From: Chrysomallon squamiferum
Lineage: Eukaryota; Mollusca; Gastropoda; Neomphalida; Peltospiridae
DNA: 64,000 nt
Direction: 5' to 3'
Assembly (NCBI GenBank): GCA_012295275.1
Contig: CM022671.1
Coordinates: forward strand, 14,635,456-14,699,455
Positions 40,885-54,010 of this stretch are shown piece after piece (position 1 is the stretch's first letter; the number at the start of each line of letters is the position of its first letter). The notes under the pieces were generated by a model. The model searched no databases. It saw nothing but the letters and a program-made list of their open reading frames with translations, and was not told the origin of the DNA. The position numbers were made by a program, and so were the translations under genes.

Positions 40885-43800
40885 TTAAAGATCATCTTCT
40901 GTGACTCCATGAACTGCTAACTCGAGGGTAACATTGTCCAGATAATTTGGATCTGGGTAACCATGTCCACTTGCATTTGTGCCAAATTCAGTCTTGTGAT
41001 GTATTTCATTCCATGTGACAGTTTCACTTTCCCCCGTTGTTGTCGATGTACCAACTGTGAACATCAGTCTCCTTTTCCAGGCAATTATCAACAACTGTAA
41101 TACCTGTAATAAGGAATCTTAAGTTTACATTTATTAAAAAACTAAAAATATAAATGAAATCAATATTTTGGATGGGAATGGTAAATTAAGTAATGAATGA
41201 TTATTAGTTAATTTGGGATAAATTATCTTAAACAATATTGTTATTTTATGCTAGCTGTTATAATCTTAAAATAAGCACAGAGTTTTGATTTATAAAAACT
41301 GTAAATAACTGAATAATTTATTTTTGTAAATGAGATATTTTTAAAGTTTATTTTTCATTTCATTTTATTTTATTATTTGTTTAATATTAGTTTAAAAAAA
41401 ACTATCTAAATAATAACAAAAATAATAACTGGTTAGTTGCTTAAATTTTAGATGTGTTTTAACAATACCTTTCTGCCCTGGTCATTGTTGGGAAGGAATG
41501 CAACTCTAGGAAAAGCACGAGCATTATACTGATGTCCTGGATTGGGATGTTCTGGACCCTTATGTACGTTAAAAGCAAAACTTCTTAGTAAAGTAATAAT
41601 GCAAATAAGAGCTCTATAACACACATAGACATAACAATACACTTCAGATTTGTAGAAGCTAAGTACATAATTTAAAATCTTTGCTGAAAATGAATTTTAC
41701 AGTTTGATAAACAGTCATTTATATTAACCTGTTATGAAATATTTATAATAATTAGTATCGATCGGAATAGTAAATACATTATTTTGCTGCTTTTTTTTTT
41801 TAACAACAGATTTAGCATTAAAATACATCCAAATTATAATAAACAAAAGTTATGGAAATAAATGGTTGCTCCTGACGGTCTATATGGAAGCATTTTTAAC
41901 TATTAAACAAGCCTGTTAAATTCTAGATACAATCTTTATATTCAGACATGCATATGTGTGTGTGTATTTGTGTTTATTTACACATATTCATATATATATA
42001 TATATATGTACACACATACACATACACTTAATAAAAAAATGAACATGTTGATAATATTTACCTGGATGCCAGGTCTGATGTTATATGAAATTCTGATTGT
42101 GTGGTGGTCAGGATAACCAGGAAGACTGTTTGGTATAACATGAAACTCCATTTCACCAGGAGGACAATTCCCATACCTTTCTCCGTAAATCATTTTGCAG
42201 CTGGGGCACTGGATACTATCATCCTTTAGGAAAAAAAAAAAGTCAAATGTACCAATGAAAAAAATAAACATCAAACAGTGATCATAACAGAAAAGAATTC
42301 AAACTACAGAGATTCATAAGAGTTTTAATATTATAAAAACATAAATATTAATGTAGAGAATTAAATAAATTGTTTAATGATTGTTTTAAGAACAAATTTA
42401 CTATGGTAGAAGTAGATGATACTCTGTTATTAGACACAGATCCATTAAAAACTATAATTTTAGTAAACCAGAAATCCTATCAAACTTGACATATTTGAAG
42501 TGTTATTTATATATAATAATATATATATATATATATTTTTTTTTTTTTACTTCTGTTGCTTAGAAGACTACAGAACTTTTTGCAGGTACTTTCTAACAGG
42601 AAGGTATGCAAAACATGTTTGGATAACATAAACCAGAACATTAAGAGAGATATGTTCCAAATAATTTTTTTTTTTATCTCACTTAAATGAAATACCTCTT
42701 CACAGCTACAGACACACAAACCAGCATGTTTGTATGTGTGTCAGTGTGTGTGTACATATATACATTAACTTTACAAACATAATACAACATTAAAATATTT
42801 ATACTGCACATTTAGTCGTATTTGTAAACAAATAAACCCTGTGCAGTATTCCTCACCTTTGGACCACTATTGTACATAGCATACACACACTGTCGGTGGA
42901 ATGTGTGATCACATTTCTTGAAACTGATCACCCGTTCCTCGTTTGAATATTTGTTTTCATCTCCATAACTTGACTCCTCTAGCAGTGTGTCATAGCATAT
43001 ACAGCAATTCTGATAAAAAAATAAATATTTATAAAATTTATAGTGACCTGATTCTTAGCCTGGAACATATTCCTGCAAGTTTTTGCCTTATTCACTGATT
43101 AATAAAAATGATCAAATATTTATCATAGCGCAGGTCTTCTTTTTATCATAATTTATTTTATTTATTTATTTTCTTGTGTGTATCTTTTATATACTTTTTT
43201 CCAGTAGCAAATTTTAAAAAAAATAACACATTTCCTATAGAATGTTGTGTTACAAATAATCTAAACACTTTTTCATGCTTTTAAAGTATTCAGCCCCTAA
43301 TACATTTGTTATTTTTGCATTCTGGAAGAACCCTATTTATTAAATGAGACTAGTTATTTAGAATAATCAAGATTGAAGTTACTTAAATACTGTCAATTTA
43401 ATGTTGTAGTATTTATATAAATTAATAAAATATACCAAGCAGATTACTGTAATGTTTGACAAAAAGTTTATAAAAAATAAAAATAAATAATTAAATCCTG
43501 AAACAAACCTCATCTGGTTTAGGATGTGGTACATTTTTAACAAATTTTTTCAGCACTTCTTCAGCAGTTTTGCCTGTAATGACAAAATAAAATGAGTATT
43601 TGTCTTTCACTAAATATTAATTAGTCTTTACCACTGCTTAGATATATTTGAAAACATTTTCATGCTTTTTCTCCATTTTTCTCTTTTGTTTTTTACCAGT
43701 ACAGAAATTTTGTGATTTATATCAACAGTACATTTTATTTTTTTATTTTTTTTAAATCACACATAAAAAGTAGAAAAAAGGTTTAATATTTGTACAGCTA

Positions 43801-44881
43801 AGTGGACCACAATGTATGCCATACAAATTAAGTGAAAGAGGAAAAAATAGGTTTGATCAAATGGTTTCTTTGTCAATATTTAACTGTTATGCATTTTTTT
43901 TATCTAAGGGTTAAATTAAAAAATTTGTTTACACCAATTTTAGGTAGCTCCAAAATAATACTTTTAGTTGAAAACATAATGTCTTTGGAATTTCTGTTTG
44001 CTATTTCATTTAGAATTTTTGTTAACTAAGGGTTAAATTAAAAACTGTTTAAACCAAAGTTGCAAAGTGTTATTTTGGAGTTATTTCATTTAGAAGTGTT
44101 TTAATAAGTATTAAAAGAGTCAAGCATATGGCAATCCACAGGATCATTGCATAATGTTTGGTAATCAGTACCCATAAATGGTAACATGTAGTTTACCACC
44201 TGTAATGTTTTAGAGTTTAACTTTTTATCATCACACAGCTTTCAGATTACAATCAATTTAAACCCTAATAAGATCTTACTTTTCTTTTTACTGCGCTTGC
44301 CTAAAACAATTCGTCCATTGCAATAAAAACTTTCCTCTGGTGGAAATGATGAAGATGGTGATGAAAATATCTGTACTGGACCATCTGAAAAGTCAGAACT
44401 GCATTTTTAAACAGCTTAAAAAAAACAAAAAAACAAAAACATATGCATTCTAAAATTTCAATTTATAATCAGTTAATAAAATGAATAGAAAATAAGTTTA
44501 ACAAACATACATCTCTTGACAAAACATACTTACTTGAAATTCCGTTCAGTCCAACATTTGTCATACTAGATAAATAACAAAAAAAATAAATAAAAGAAAT
44601 GTTTCAGTTGCAATTTAAAACATTAAAGAGAAATAATAAATTTACATATCTACCAATGTAAGTGCAAATAAAATGTTAATATGTCTTTGTTTTAATTAAT
44701 GATTGCTAACAGGACTGGGGTAAAAAAGAAAAACATAAGAAAAAACACAAAAAACAGCAACATTAAAAATGTTAATTAATTAATTGCTAATATTTCCTGT
44801 ATAAATATTTTATTAAAAAAAAGTAATAATAATAAATAATTACTATTATTTTATAGTAAACTAGTGATAGTCAGGATAGTG

Positions 44882-44913
<32 letters not shown>

Positions 44914-47006
44914 ACAGAAGAATTAACCCAACAGATTTTGGTTTATATTCATAATCAAATTTATAAAAGTAACAACAAGTGAGAGTATTTTTTAATATAA
45001 ATTGCTTACCTTGACTGTGAAACATACGACAAGTAAGAGTTTGGTATTCCTCCTTGAACGGATGACTGTGGTATGAAAAACGAATTTGATAATGATGGTC
45101 CTGGATTATGCAATACTTGGGAAGTTGGCATTAAAGTCTGGAAATTGTTGTGAGAGGAAATCTGCAGATTATTTAACCTGTTTGGTAGCATTTGTAACGT
45201 CTGATTAACCTGATAATTTGTTGAAGAGTTTTGATGTAAAAATACATTCTGTGATTTCTGCAGCAACTGAGGCACAGGTCCTGAGACAAAACTATTGTAC
45301 AACCTCCCTGTCAGTGGCTGCTGAAAACCTGACGGAACAAAAGATGGGCTCTGAGGAGATGAAGACGACTGGGCAGATGTAAACAGAGCCATATTACTAT
45401 TTTTCGGAGAAAGCAAATCCAATGGGGACAGTCCACCTGAACCGGAGGGAACACTCACAGCTGATTTTGACAAATCTTTCTTCATCTTTTTGCTGCATCC
45501 TAGATCATTTGAATCAGCTGGCCTTCGTTTGCCACTCATGTTTACTGGATTCTTCTGAGCTACAGTTAAATTAGTTTGCACATTTTCTGACAAAGGATAC
45601 GGTATCTGAAGTGTATGTCTGCGAATTAATCGTATCTTACCGGTTTCAATTCGTATCTGTTCCATTGCACTCAAATTAATATAATATGGTAGTTTGAAGG
45701 GTGAAGTCCTCAAGTCAACAAAATTCTGACCATTGATATACAATGTTTCTAAATATTTTCCAACATCAAAATCATACATAACCCAGTTTCCAGATGAATC
45801 TCCTGAAAACTGCCATACAATCTGATTGCCATTTATACTGATTATATGGCTATTTACTCTTCTCACTGGATAAGAATTACCTGGGGAAATAATAATATAT
45901 TTAAAATATAAACAGATAATCATAATGTTATGTCCATATCTCATACATTTTAATAATTTGTAACTGATCACAAAATCTTTCACACATCCTGACTTAATTA
46001 ATCAAATAATCAAGATAATTAACAAATTAACCTATGCCTTGTCAACACAAATTTTACTGAATATTTTTCTATGATTTGTTGTTCTACTACTAGTCCAAGT
46101 GGAAATGTTATTTTTGAGAATTATTTTATCAGTGCTTGCAAAAAGGATTACCTTACAGTTTTGGAAAGATTATGTTTTTAATTATTTTTAAATTGATTAG
46201 ACCAATTGAAAAAAAAAAAAAAAAAAATTACAATTCAGACTTGCATAAAGGAAGTTTATCATTTGAAAGCTTATTATGTGATGTTTAGACCCATGGAACA
46301 GAAACAGAATAGTGTCATATGTGTGTTTTACTATTTAAATTGCATTGATGAAGCAGATGTATTATTACAGGTGACTATTGCAATTTTCTTGGAATGTCAT
46401 TCATAATATAAATAGTTTTATATACATGTTATTTGTTCTATAGTCCCCAGAACTATGCTTAAATCATTTTAAAGAGGTTATGTGCGATATCGTGTATTTT
46501 GGGCAGAATCCTTACCGGGTGAAATAACAGGAATTTATGTTGTCTAATTTAAGTATCTGTATTTCCAGTAGCAGCATAATAATAAACAACACTAGAAGAA
46601 AAATAAAAATATTATCGTAGTAAAATATTAACAAAACCTCCCCTAATCAAAACTGCAAGATTAATTAAAATATATAATATATCATATCGACATAGATACA
46701 TACACACACACAATCAACATAATATTGATATTATTTATTATTATAATAACAGTATGCAAAATGATGTTGTTAGCGTTCTTGTCGCTTCTTACCTGTTCCT
46801 TGTCGTATCTGACACATCTTATTAAAGTCTATTATGTATTTAGACAGAGATGACTGAACTACTCCGGGATTAATTCGTGATGTTTTACCATAATGCTGTT
46901 CAATATACAGAACTAGTTCAGGCTCATAAGCTTTCCACCGCCTAAATTCTGACATCCATTCCCAGACGATTATAGAAACGTCTGAAACCGATTTTCCAGT
47001 CGCCAT
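40885..47006 (-). CDS. DTX: Deltex-type E3 ubiquitin ligase
   Basis: Deltex binds the ankyrin repeats of Notch through its WWE domains and acts as an E3 ubiquitin ligase in endosomal Notch regulation. Nine exons: 47006-46793, 45880-45010, 44565-44534, 44384-44280, 43573-43509, 43009-42857, 42223-42062, 41558-41469 and 41103-40885. All phases agree, giving 636 residues. Exon 1 encodes WWE1 ([34 protein letters not shown]). Exon 2 encodes WWE2 ([20 protein letters not shown]) and a long Ser/Gln-rich linker with a basic KRR/KKMKK patch. Exon 6 starts the RING ([13 protein letters not shown], then [12 protein letters not shown]) and exon 7 completes it (CPSCKMIYG). Exons 7-9 form the deltex C-terminal domain, with [37 protein letters not shown] and [13 protein letters not shown]. 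Exon 3 is only 32 bp. Closest in layout to DTX1/DTX4-type proteins. Confidence 0.96.
44881..44911. repeat. Poly(A) run in deltex intron 2
   Basis: About 31 consecutive A residues, which are a T run on the deltex sense strand. Confidence 0.9.
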
Positions 47007-47400
47007 TTTTGTTTACATCTACGTTAGACTGATTTCCGACAATATAAATATTCGTTAGGTAGAAACCGATTATTTTATCGTTTTTATATTTCCGCCTTTT
47101 GTTGTTTACACTACTGTATTTTAGGCCCAAATGAACAGTATTTATAAATTAAACATATTTTGTATATACTTCTATGCTATAATTTTATTTGTTTGGGCAA
47201 AAACGAAATATTTCTTCTAAAAATAGTTTTATATTAATGATTCTGTTACAAAAGTTTCTAGCTGTCTTTCGTATTTTAAATTGTTGTCGTGACGTCATTT
47301 CGTTTAGCAATAATCCCCGTGTAAATGTAACAGAAATATCAATGCTTTATCATCTGATTAACTTATCGAATTAATTGTTTCATAAAGCTAGAAAACTCAA
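47007..47400. promoter_or_regulatory. Putative deltex promoter, possibly shared with CCDC92
   Basis: The deltex start codon lies in an AAAATGGCGAC context resembling a YY1 site. A full CRE, TGACGTCA, is at 47290-47297. The next gene on the plus strand, CCDC92, starts 1.9 kb away but its first coding exon has a splice acceptor at 48870-48871, so an upstream 5' UTR exon is expected somewhere in 47100-48800. Start sites are not proven. Confidence 0.4.
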
Positions 47401-47683
47401 TCCATTTCCAGTATCTAGTATTATTAACTTTTCAGAATTTTCCAACTTTTATAAACTCTACTCTGTCAATTATATCACTTTCTAAATTAAATTTTATTTC
47501 ATAACGGAATAATTTCATATCGAGTTAAAAGAACAGGTCAAGAGACTTGCAAAGTTATTATATTATACAAAAACATGTTTCTGGAATTTTGTCATTAGTT
47601 TTTTTCATACAAATTTTAGTTTTATTTTTTATAATATTATTTTATTTTATTTTATTTCTTAGGTCAAAATATAAATTACGCTA

Positions 47684-47732
<49 letters not shown>

Positions 47733-48871
47733 GTTTTGCAGATTATTTCAATTTAATATTTTATTATTAATAATTAAAAATGGATGGCTTAACTAATTTA
47801 GTTTCACAACTTAATAATCTTTATTATTATTTTTTGTTATTTTTCTTTTTTCCTTTTATATTAATTATTTGTTTCTTTTCTTTTTTCCTCCTTTTCTGGA
47901 TTACCCATAATGCATTTACATTCTTGTATCGAAGGAATGGCTACCTTCGAAGCTGTGTTGTTAAGGTAAAGTTTGTAATGTCATTGCAAGATCTAGTATA
48001 ATAATAGCAATTTAAAATAATATCATCTTATGATGTTACAAATCCCATTTCTTATCAATCTAATTACCTCAAGCAGACTGTATGAAGAAAGAAAAAAAAA
48101 AATCCAAACAAAGGCAAAACTGATCAGTGAATCACTGAATGTGATCATATAATTAATTAATGTCGTATGTCGGATTGCATAATTTCAGTCCAGCGTTAAC
48201 TGAATGTATATATATATATATTAATATTAATAACATTTTAAAAAATAACATCAACAAATACTAAAACAAACAATCCCCCCAAAAATCGAGTACATTCTTT
48301 TATTTTGCAGTTGTGGATAATGGCAGATGGTAATAATCTTCAATGATTATTATTTGTTTATTTATTTATATATTTTTTATTTTTATTTTATTTTTATTTA
48401 TTTATTTATTTATTTATTTATTATTATTATTTTTTTTTTTTAGTAGAAACTGATAAATATAAATTCACTTTTAAACAGTTGTAATAAGTCAATAAATAAA
48501 ACTGATTTCAGAATTTAGCCGATTGATCAAAGTACTACAAAATCTGTTTTATGCAGTTTAATTTGCTTTTAGTACCACCATATAAATGATACAGTATTTT
48601 TGAAGATGATAAGATACTATATAATCCTGTATTAATGTGATGACTCCAAGTTTATAGAAAGCAAATTGTGGTATTTGTTCCTACTTACTATTTATTTTCT
48701 AATTAGTTTTTGTACAACGTTTATAACTACATATGAAATGGTGTGTTCTTTTCTACAAAATCATAGATTATTTGTCTACAATCTAGAAAATGTGCTGTTG
48801 GGGTCATATAATCTGATGAAATGTAAAATCCATGGACATACAGATTTTTCCTTTTATTTGTTTTATTCTAG
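47401..48871 (+). other. Presumed 5' UTR exon and first intron of CCDC92
   Basis: AT-rich with an ATT microsatellite at about 47686-47732 and TTTA repeats at 48355-48425. A possible donor, AAG|GTAAAG, lies at 47965-47966. No protein-coding exon is seen. Confidence 0.4.
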
Positions 48872-48892
48872 ATTGTGATATGTTAATTCACC

Positions 48893-50347
48893 ATGATGAA
48901 TCAGGCAGCTACCTATCAGCGTAACCTTGAGAGTTCCATCCTCTTCATCCAGCAGGAACATGCTAATACACTTAAAGCTCTTCATGAAGAAATTCATTCT
49001 TTGCAGAAAAAATGTTCAGGTAAACCAAGTTTCAGATATGTAATTAAAAAACCGTCTTCTTTAACAAAAATTATTTGGGTTAATGTTATTCAGATACTGG
49101 AATTATAAGGATATAAACAGAGAACAGGATTCAAGCCTAAACACAAATTCCATTATACAGATTGTTTACAGGATTTTTTATATAATATTCTTATTATTTT
49201 GTCTGTTAAATAAAGTTTGTGTATGCTAAATTATCTGAAAACAACAGCTTATTGTTAATTACTTATATTGTAGATTTACAGTTTGAGCTGCATGTAACAG
49301 AGAGGCCATCAGGAGAAACAGGTAGAAATTTTAAAATTATACAAATAAAAATATTAAATAAATACATATTTATTTAATCTTTTTCTAATGTCAGAGATAA
49401 TAAGAAACCAAGACAATAAAATATTATAGTTATAAAATCATTTAGATAAATGAAAATGTGTAAACGACAATGTTAAGATTTGTAGTGGCAAATTATAATG
49501 AAAAAAAAATGATGCTCCCTGTTATACATCAATTATTTAATAAACACTGAATCATCTTATAAACATCCTAGTTATAAAATATTCTGTTAAACTATAAACT
49601 GTCCTTTTTGGGTGTATTTTTTTAGGTGTCTCCAATACAAAAGACTTGGAAGAAAGAATCAAAGAATCAAAGGAATTAGAATTAAAATTACGACAAGAAA
49701 TAAGCCACAAAAATAAAAGAATACAGCTTTTAGAACATGAAATGCGACAACAGAAAAAAAGATTTTTGGACGAACAAAGAGCACATGCTCAGCAAATAAA
49801 TGCACTAAAAGCTGATCTTGATGTAAAGTCAAATAGTGTTGCATATTTGACAACAGAACTTCACAGAATCAAATTAAAACAGAAAATGGATTTGGATTCA
49901 GCATTAGACTCATCTATAAGAAGGACGACTCAAGGTATGCGTGTTCCAGCTCCTCCGAAAGACAGTCCGTCCAAGTTAAACAGGTCACGTGTTCGAAGAT
50001 CTTCTGGGTTGTCTGCTGACAGTGATGGTCTTGAGAAACGTCCATTAAGAATTCTATCTTCAAAAAGTAGTGGTTCAAGTCGATCAGAATCACCTGACGT
50101 TTCGCCTTTCATAGCTCGCACTGAACTGCCAACTTCTGTGAAAACACAACCTATCTTGCCACCTATTTCCGTCCAGAACAGGAAACCTGTTATTGTTCAC
50201 AATGTGGTGCATTCAGCACATAATCTTTCCAGGAAAAGAGCAGAATTGTCATCTCCGGAAATTTCCAAACTGGCTGTGGATCAGGTTTCACGAACAGATG
50301 CTTCTTGGGGACATGCACAAGAATCTCAGAGTTCAGAATATAACTGA
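48893..50347 (+). CDS. CCDC92: Coiled-coil domain-containing protein 92
   Basis: CCDC92 is a centriole/cilium-associated coiled-coil protein reported as an interferon-stimulated gene in vertebrates. Three coding exons, 48893-49019, 49274-49321 and 49626-50347, join in phase 1 both times for 298 residues. The N-terminal coiled coil reads LESSILFIQQEHANTLKALH and matches the CCDC92 pattern (NLLFLQREHASTLKGLH from memory). A second coiled coil (about residues 59-130) ends SNSVAYLTTELHRIK. The C-terminal half is Ser/Pro-rich with PAPPKDSPSK and the conserved motif LAVDQV near the end. An acceptor (TTTTATTCTAG) at 48871 leaves a 21-base 5' UTR before ATG; the Met-Met start has two options. Confidence 0.93.
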
Positions 50348-52893
50348 TAAATTTGAAGATTGTTATCAGTTTCATTTTGACCTTGTATGTTCGAGTTTTA
50401 ACAAATGATAGTATACTGCTGTACTTGTTTTGTAATGAATGCTGAGTGTGAACTGTTGTGTGGAACAGTAGATAATAATGTTATGCTTTTATTTAACTGG
50501 GTGTTGTACTTCTGGCATTAGAAGAAAGATGTTACAAGTAAATATTGTTTAATATACTGAACTGTAAATGTGAGATTTTTGTTACCAAGTTGTTGTTGTC
50601 TATTAATTTTTTGTTGATCTCATTTCTGATTTTGTTTTATTTTTCTATTATTTTTGTAATGTTTATGGTTTTCACGGAAGTAATCCATATACAAACTCAG
50701 TTAGGATGTTTATATGATGGCTCAGTGTTTATTAAATATTTGATGTATAATGGGAACATCAGTTTTTTAATATTTTTTTATATATATATCTTTCACTATA
50801 ATTTGGCACTAAAAAATATTTACATTTTCCTTTACACAATGTTATCAAAGTACATTTTCTAAACACTTTCTAGAAATTCACTATATAATAAAATGTAGTT
50901 ACCAAAAAAAAAAAAATCAATAACAATAATTGTCCTGAAAGTATTCATTGCTTCTTTTTATTTTTGATATTTACTTAATGCATTAGATGGAAAGCAAATT
51001 AAAATTTTAATCAGAAGAATATGGCTGATAAATAAACATTAGCTTTAAATATTTCCTTTTCATATTAAATATTATGATCATTGAAAATCCTGGTTTGTCA
51101 TTGTCAACAATATGTTTATTGATTTGAATGATATAAATTGAAAAAAAGAAACTACATACAGACTTTATTTAAAATGTACTTGTTCACTCATTAATTTTTA
51201 AAAGGCTTGATCAGTTAAAGTAAAATTTCAATTTTGCAGAAAGAGAGATATATATGTATAGCTAAACAGTTAATTGCAAATACCTTCTTTCTTTTTTTTT
51301 TTAAAATAATTGTTCATGGTTTGGAGGTGTATGTGAGCATGATTAATGGGAAAAACATTATGCTAAAAAATATGTTTCCAAATTTCTTTTTGTCACCTTA
51401 TATAGTGTGTATGTGTAATACATTTAATCAGTGTTTCTGCACATTTTGAAATGGTGTAGGTTTATGAAATTTAGCTTTCAGAATTTAAAAATAAATTTAC
51501 ATATTAAAACTGCATTAAAGAATTGGGTCATTCAAAATCCTTGACTGCAGACATGCTGATGGATTTTATTTGACTGTTTTTGTTGATAATGCAATGTTAT
51601 TAAATTTAAACTGAATGAATATTGACAAACTTTGAAGTGAATAAATAGGCAATATGTTTTATTGTATTAAAAACTAATGTTATTTTGGTATTAAATTAAT
51701 ATTTTATTATGTTTTAATAAATTCTGCTAAGTAAAATATATTCTAAGTAAAATATATGCCAATAAAACCTTCAGTGTAGTGATATTTATTTTGTTGTTTA
51801 TTTTTAATTTATAACTGATTTATAAACCAGTAATAGTTGAAATGTATAACTGATCTGTAACGGTTGAAAGAAATGCAGAAGATGTCAGTATTATTGTTAA
51901 TATACTCTTTTACTTTTAAAACATTTAATCAATATATTCCATGTTTTTCAACTAAAAAGGATTAACCTTCAAAATATTAATGTAGAATGTTAACAACATT
52001 TACAGAATGCATAAGTTTGTTTTTTTACCTGTTTTGAATAGATAAAGTCTGTTCAGTCTAAAAGTGCATTTTTGACAATTTTTGTATACAAAAATAAAAG
52101 GAAACAAAATTCAAAGGAAATTTTGGAATGTTCATGATTACATGGATTATAAGGGTCACCCAAAATTTTATACTAAAAAGAACTCGTTATTCATTTAATG
52201 TCAAAGTGTTGGAATTTATATTTACTAAATTTATTAAAGTTTAATAATACGAGGTCACTCTAAAATATTTAGAATATTATTATTATTTTTTTTTTAATAT
52301 TTTTATTTTTTTTTTTTTTTTTTTTGCAATGGGAAAAGAAAAGATTTTCAGAATATTATATTATGCATTATTTTGTGATAGAACTTAAAGCATATAATTA
52401 TATAAGAATAATGAATAAAAATGTTAATTTTATACACCATGATTGCACATGATTATAAAACTAAAATATATATTATTGCTGACTGGCGTCTGTTCAATTT
52501 TATCGAACAAGAATGACTGTATTTATCTTCAGATAGCCCAGCACTACTTTCTTTTGAATATGTCTTTACAAAAATAAAAAAATTAACAAATTATTATCTT
52601 TTTGTTTTTATTTTCAGTAGCCATTACCTCTGTCAGCATCATCAGTTTATTCACTTTCATAAGCTGCTGCTTTTTCGCATTTACCTCTCGTCTCTTTTAA
52701 TGGTGTTAGTCACGTGATCTATATTTACACACATCAATAATGGGTTTTAACATGACTCCATTTTTATTTATTTATTTATTATTAATCTCAAACGAACTTC
52801 TAAATAAGCTTTAATATATATATATATATATATTAAATGTTTAATGTCATACAAACATAACGCTTTCTTTGATTCTGACTTAAAAACAGTACT
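50348..52893. other. CCDC92 3' UTR and downstream AT-rich DNA
   Basis: Polyadenylation-like AATAAA occurs at several points, for example near 51640 and 51760, and the CCDC92 transcript could end around 51.8 kb. Sequence such as AAGGGTCACCCAAAATTTT near 52149 and ACGAGGTCACTCTAAAATA at 52249 resembles mariner-type terminal repeats. A T run lies at about 52305-52325. No exon is supported. Confidence 0.5.
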
Positions 52894-54010
52894 CTTATAT
52901 CCAGAGCCGGATTAAGAAACTGCGGGGTCCATAGCATAGGCCTCTACTACTGGTTAGTTACAAAAATAAACGAACCCCCCCCCAGCCTATGCCCACTATT
53001 ATCACAGCTTTATATACTACATAAACACACCTTAATGTTTGAACAATCAGTTAGATATATTGTCGAAACAAAAGGAATCTTGCCAACAGATTAAAACCCA
53101 GTGCAAATGCCATTGAACTTTAATGTAACTGCATGTATGCCCTGAAAACGTGGGTCAAAGTTTAGGCCAGTAGACAAGTGTGATTCAGGTTCAGATTAAG
53201 TTATATATCGCGCCTTCGAGATTTTATATGAACAAAGTCTTTTATAATGGAAGTAGTGTCAACCGTTCTCAACAACTCGCATCCGATGCTCATCAACGTC
53301 AGCATATTTAAACGTTTTTCTCCCATCGTCTTTCTTTATGCATTTTTTTATGCGGCGCTATTTGGAAAACGAACGCTCCTCCGTGTTATTTGTAACCATC
53401 ATCCACAAATACATGCGTAGCATTATTTCAGTATAAGGAAAACATGATTGCATGTTGTGATCTCTGATGAGACGGTACACGAACAGCTCCAATGCCTCGC
53501 CGCCTGTCATCGCCGTGTTGTCCTGATCATCAGCTGCAGCATCTGACTGAGAAACATTCGGATCAGTTGTAGCCGTTTGCCAAACTCCGCGTTGAGAATT
53601 GCCACGAACTGTAGAAGTTCGTTTGTCAGACTGGACTCCAAATTATTTGGATGCTTGTTAATGAGAGTCATCGCCGATTTGGACAGTTGCTCCTCGGACA
53701 TCGAACCTATCGAAAGAAGCTTGCAAACATTTCTTCAGTGTATTTGCGACAAAGCAACTAGTGAACTAGATGTGGTCCACTTGATAGTGAGGAAAGAAAA
53801 TTTCAACAACGAAACTGTTCAAACAACGCACTTCTTCAGAAAACAAATACCAAAGGCTGTTGTCAAAATTGTGATACCCAGCATCTTTATTAATAATAAT
53901 AATATAATATATATATTATTTTAAATAACTGATCCGCGGGTCCCCTGAAAACGTGGAGCCCGTAGCATTTGCTACATCTGCTATGTTGTTAATCCGGCAC
54001 CGCTTATATA
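52894..54010. mobile_element. Non-autonomous hAT element with TIRs and 8-bp TSD
   Basis: The element is 52902-54002 (1101 bp). Its left end CAGAGCCGGATTA and right end (minus strand) CGGTGCCGGATTA match at 11 of 13 positions. The flanks are CTTATATC (52894-52901) and CTTATATA (54003-54010), a 7-of-8 match to an 8-bp target duplication, as expected for hAT. Inside is a fragment of a hAT transposase on the minus strand, so this is an internally deleted autonomous copy. Confidence 0.85.
53259..53720 (-). pseudogene. hAT transposase C-terminal fragment (ZMYM1-like class)
   Basis: The minus strand reads LINKHPNNLESSLTNELLQF, then in another frame the dimerisation-domain signature with EIMLRMYLWMMVTNNTEERSF. 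An in-frame TAG at 53358-53360 follows SFSK, a frameshift separates the two parts near 53510-53560, and the frame ends RMRVVENG at 53259. The zinc finger and catalytic region are missing. Not functional. Confidence 0.85.

Noticed and set aside
44028-44100. AAGGGTTAAATTAAAAA repeated 122 bp apart (43906 and 44028)
   Set aside because: Too short and diverged to claim more than a small local duplication in a deltex intron.
53577-53924. 115-codon plus-strand frame in the hAT element
   Set aside because: Antisense of the transposase fragment on the minus strand, which has the recognisable motifs.
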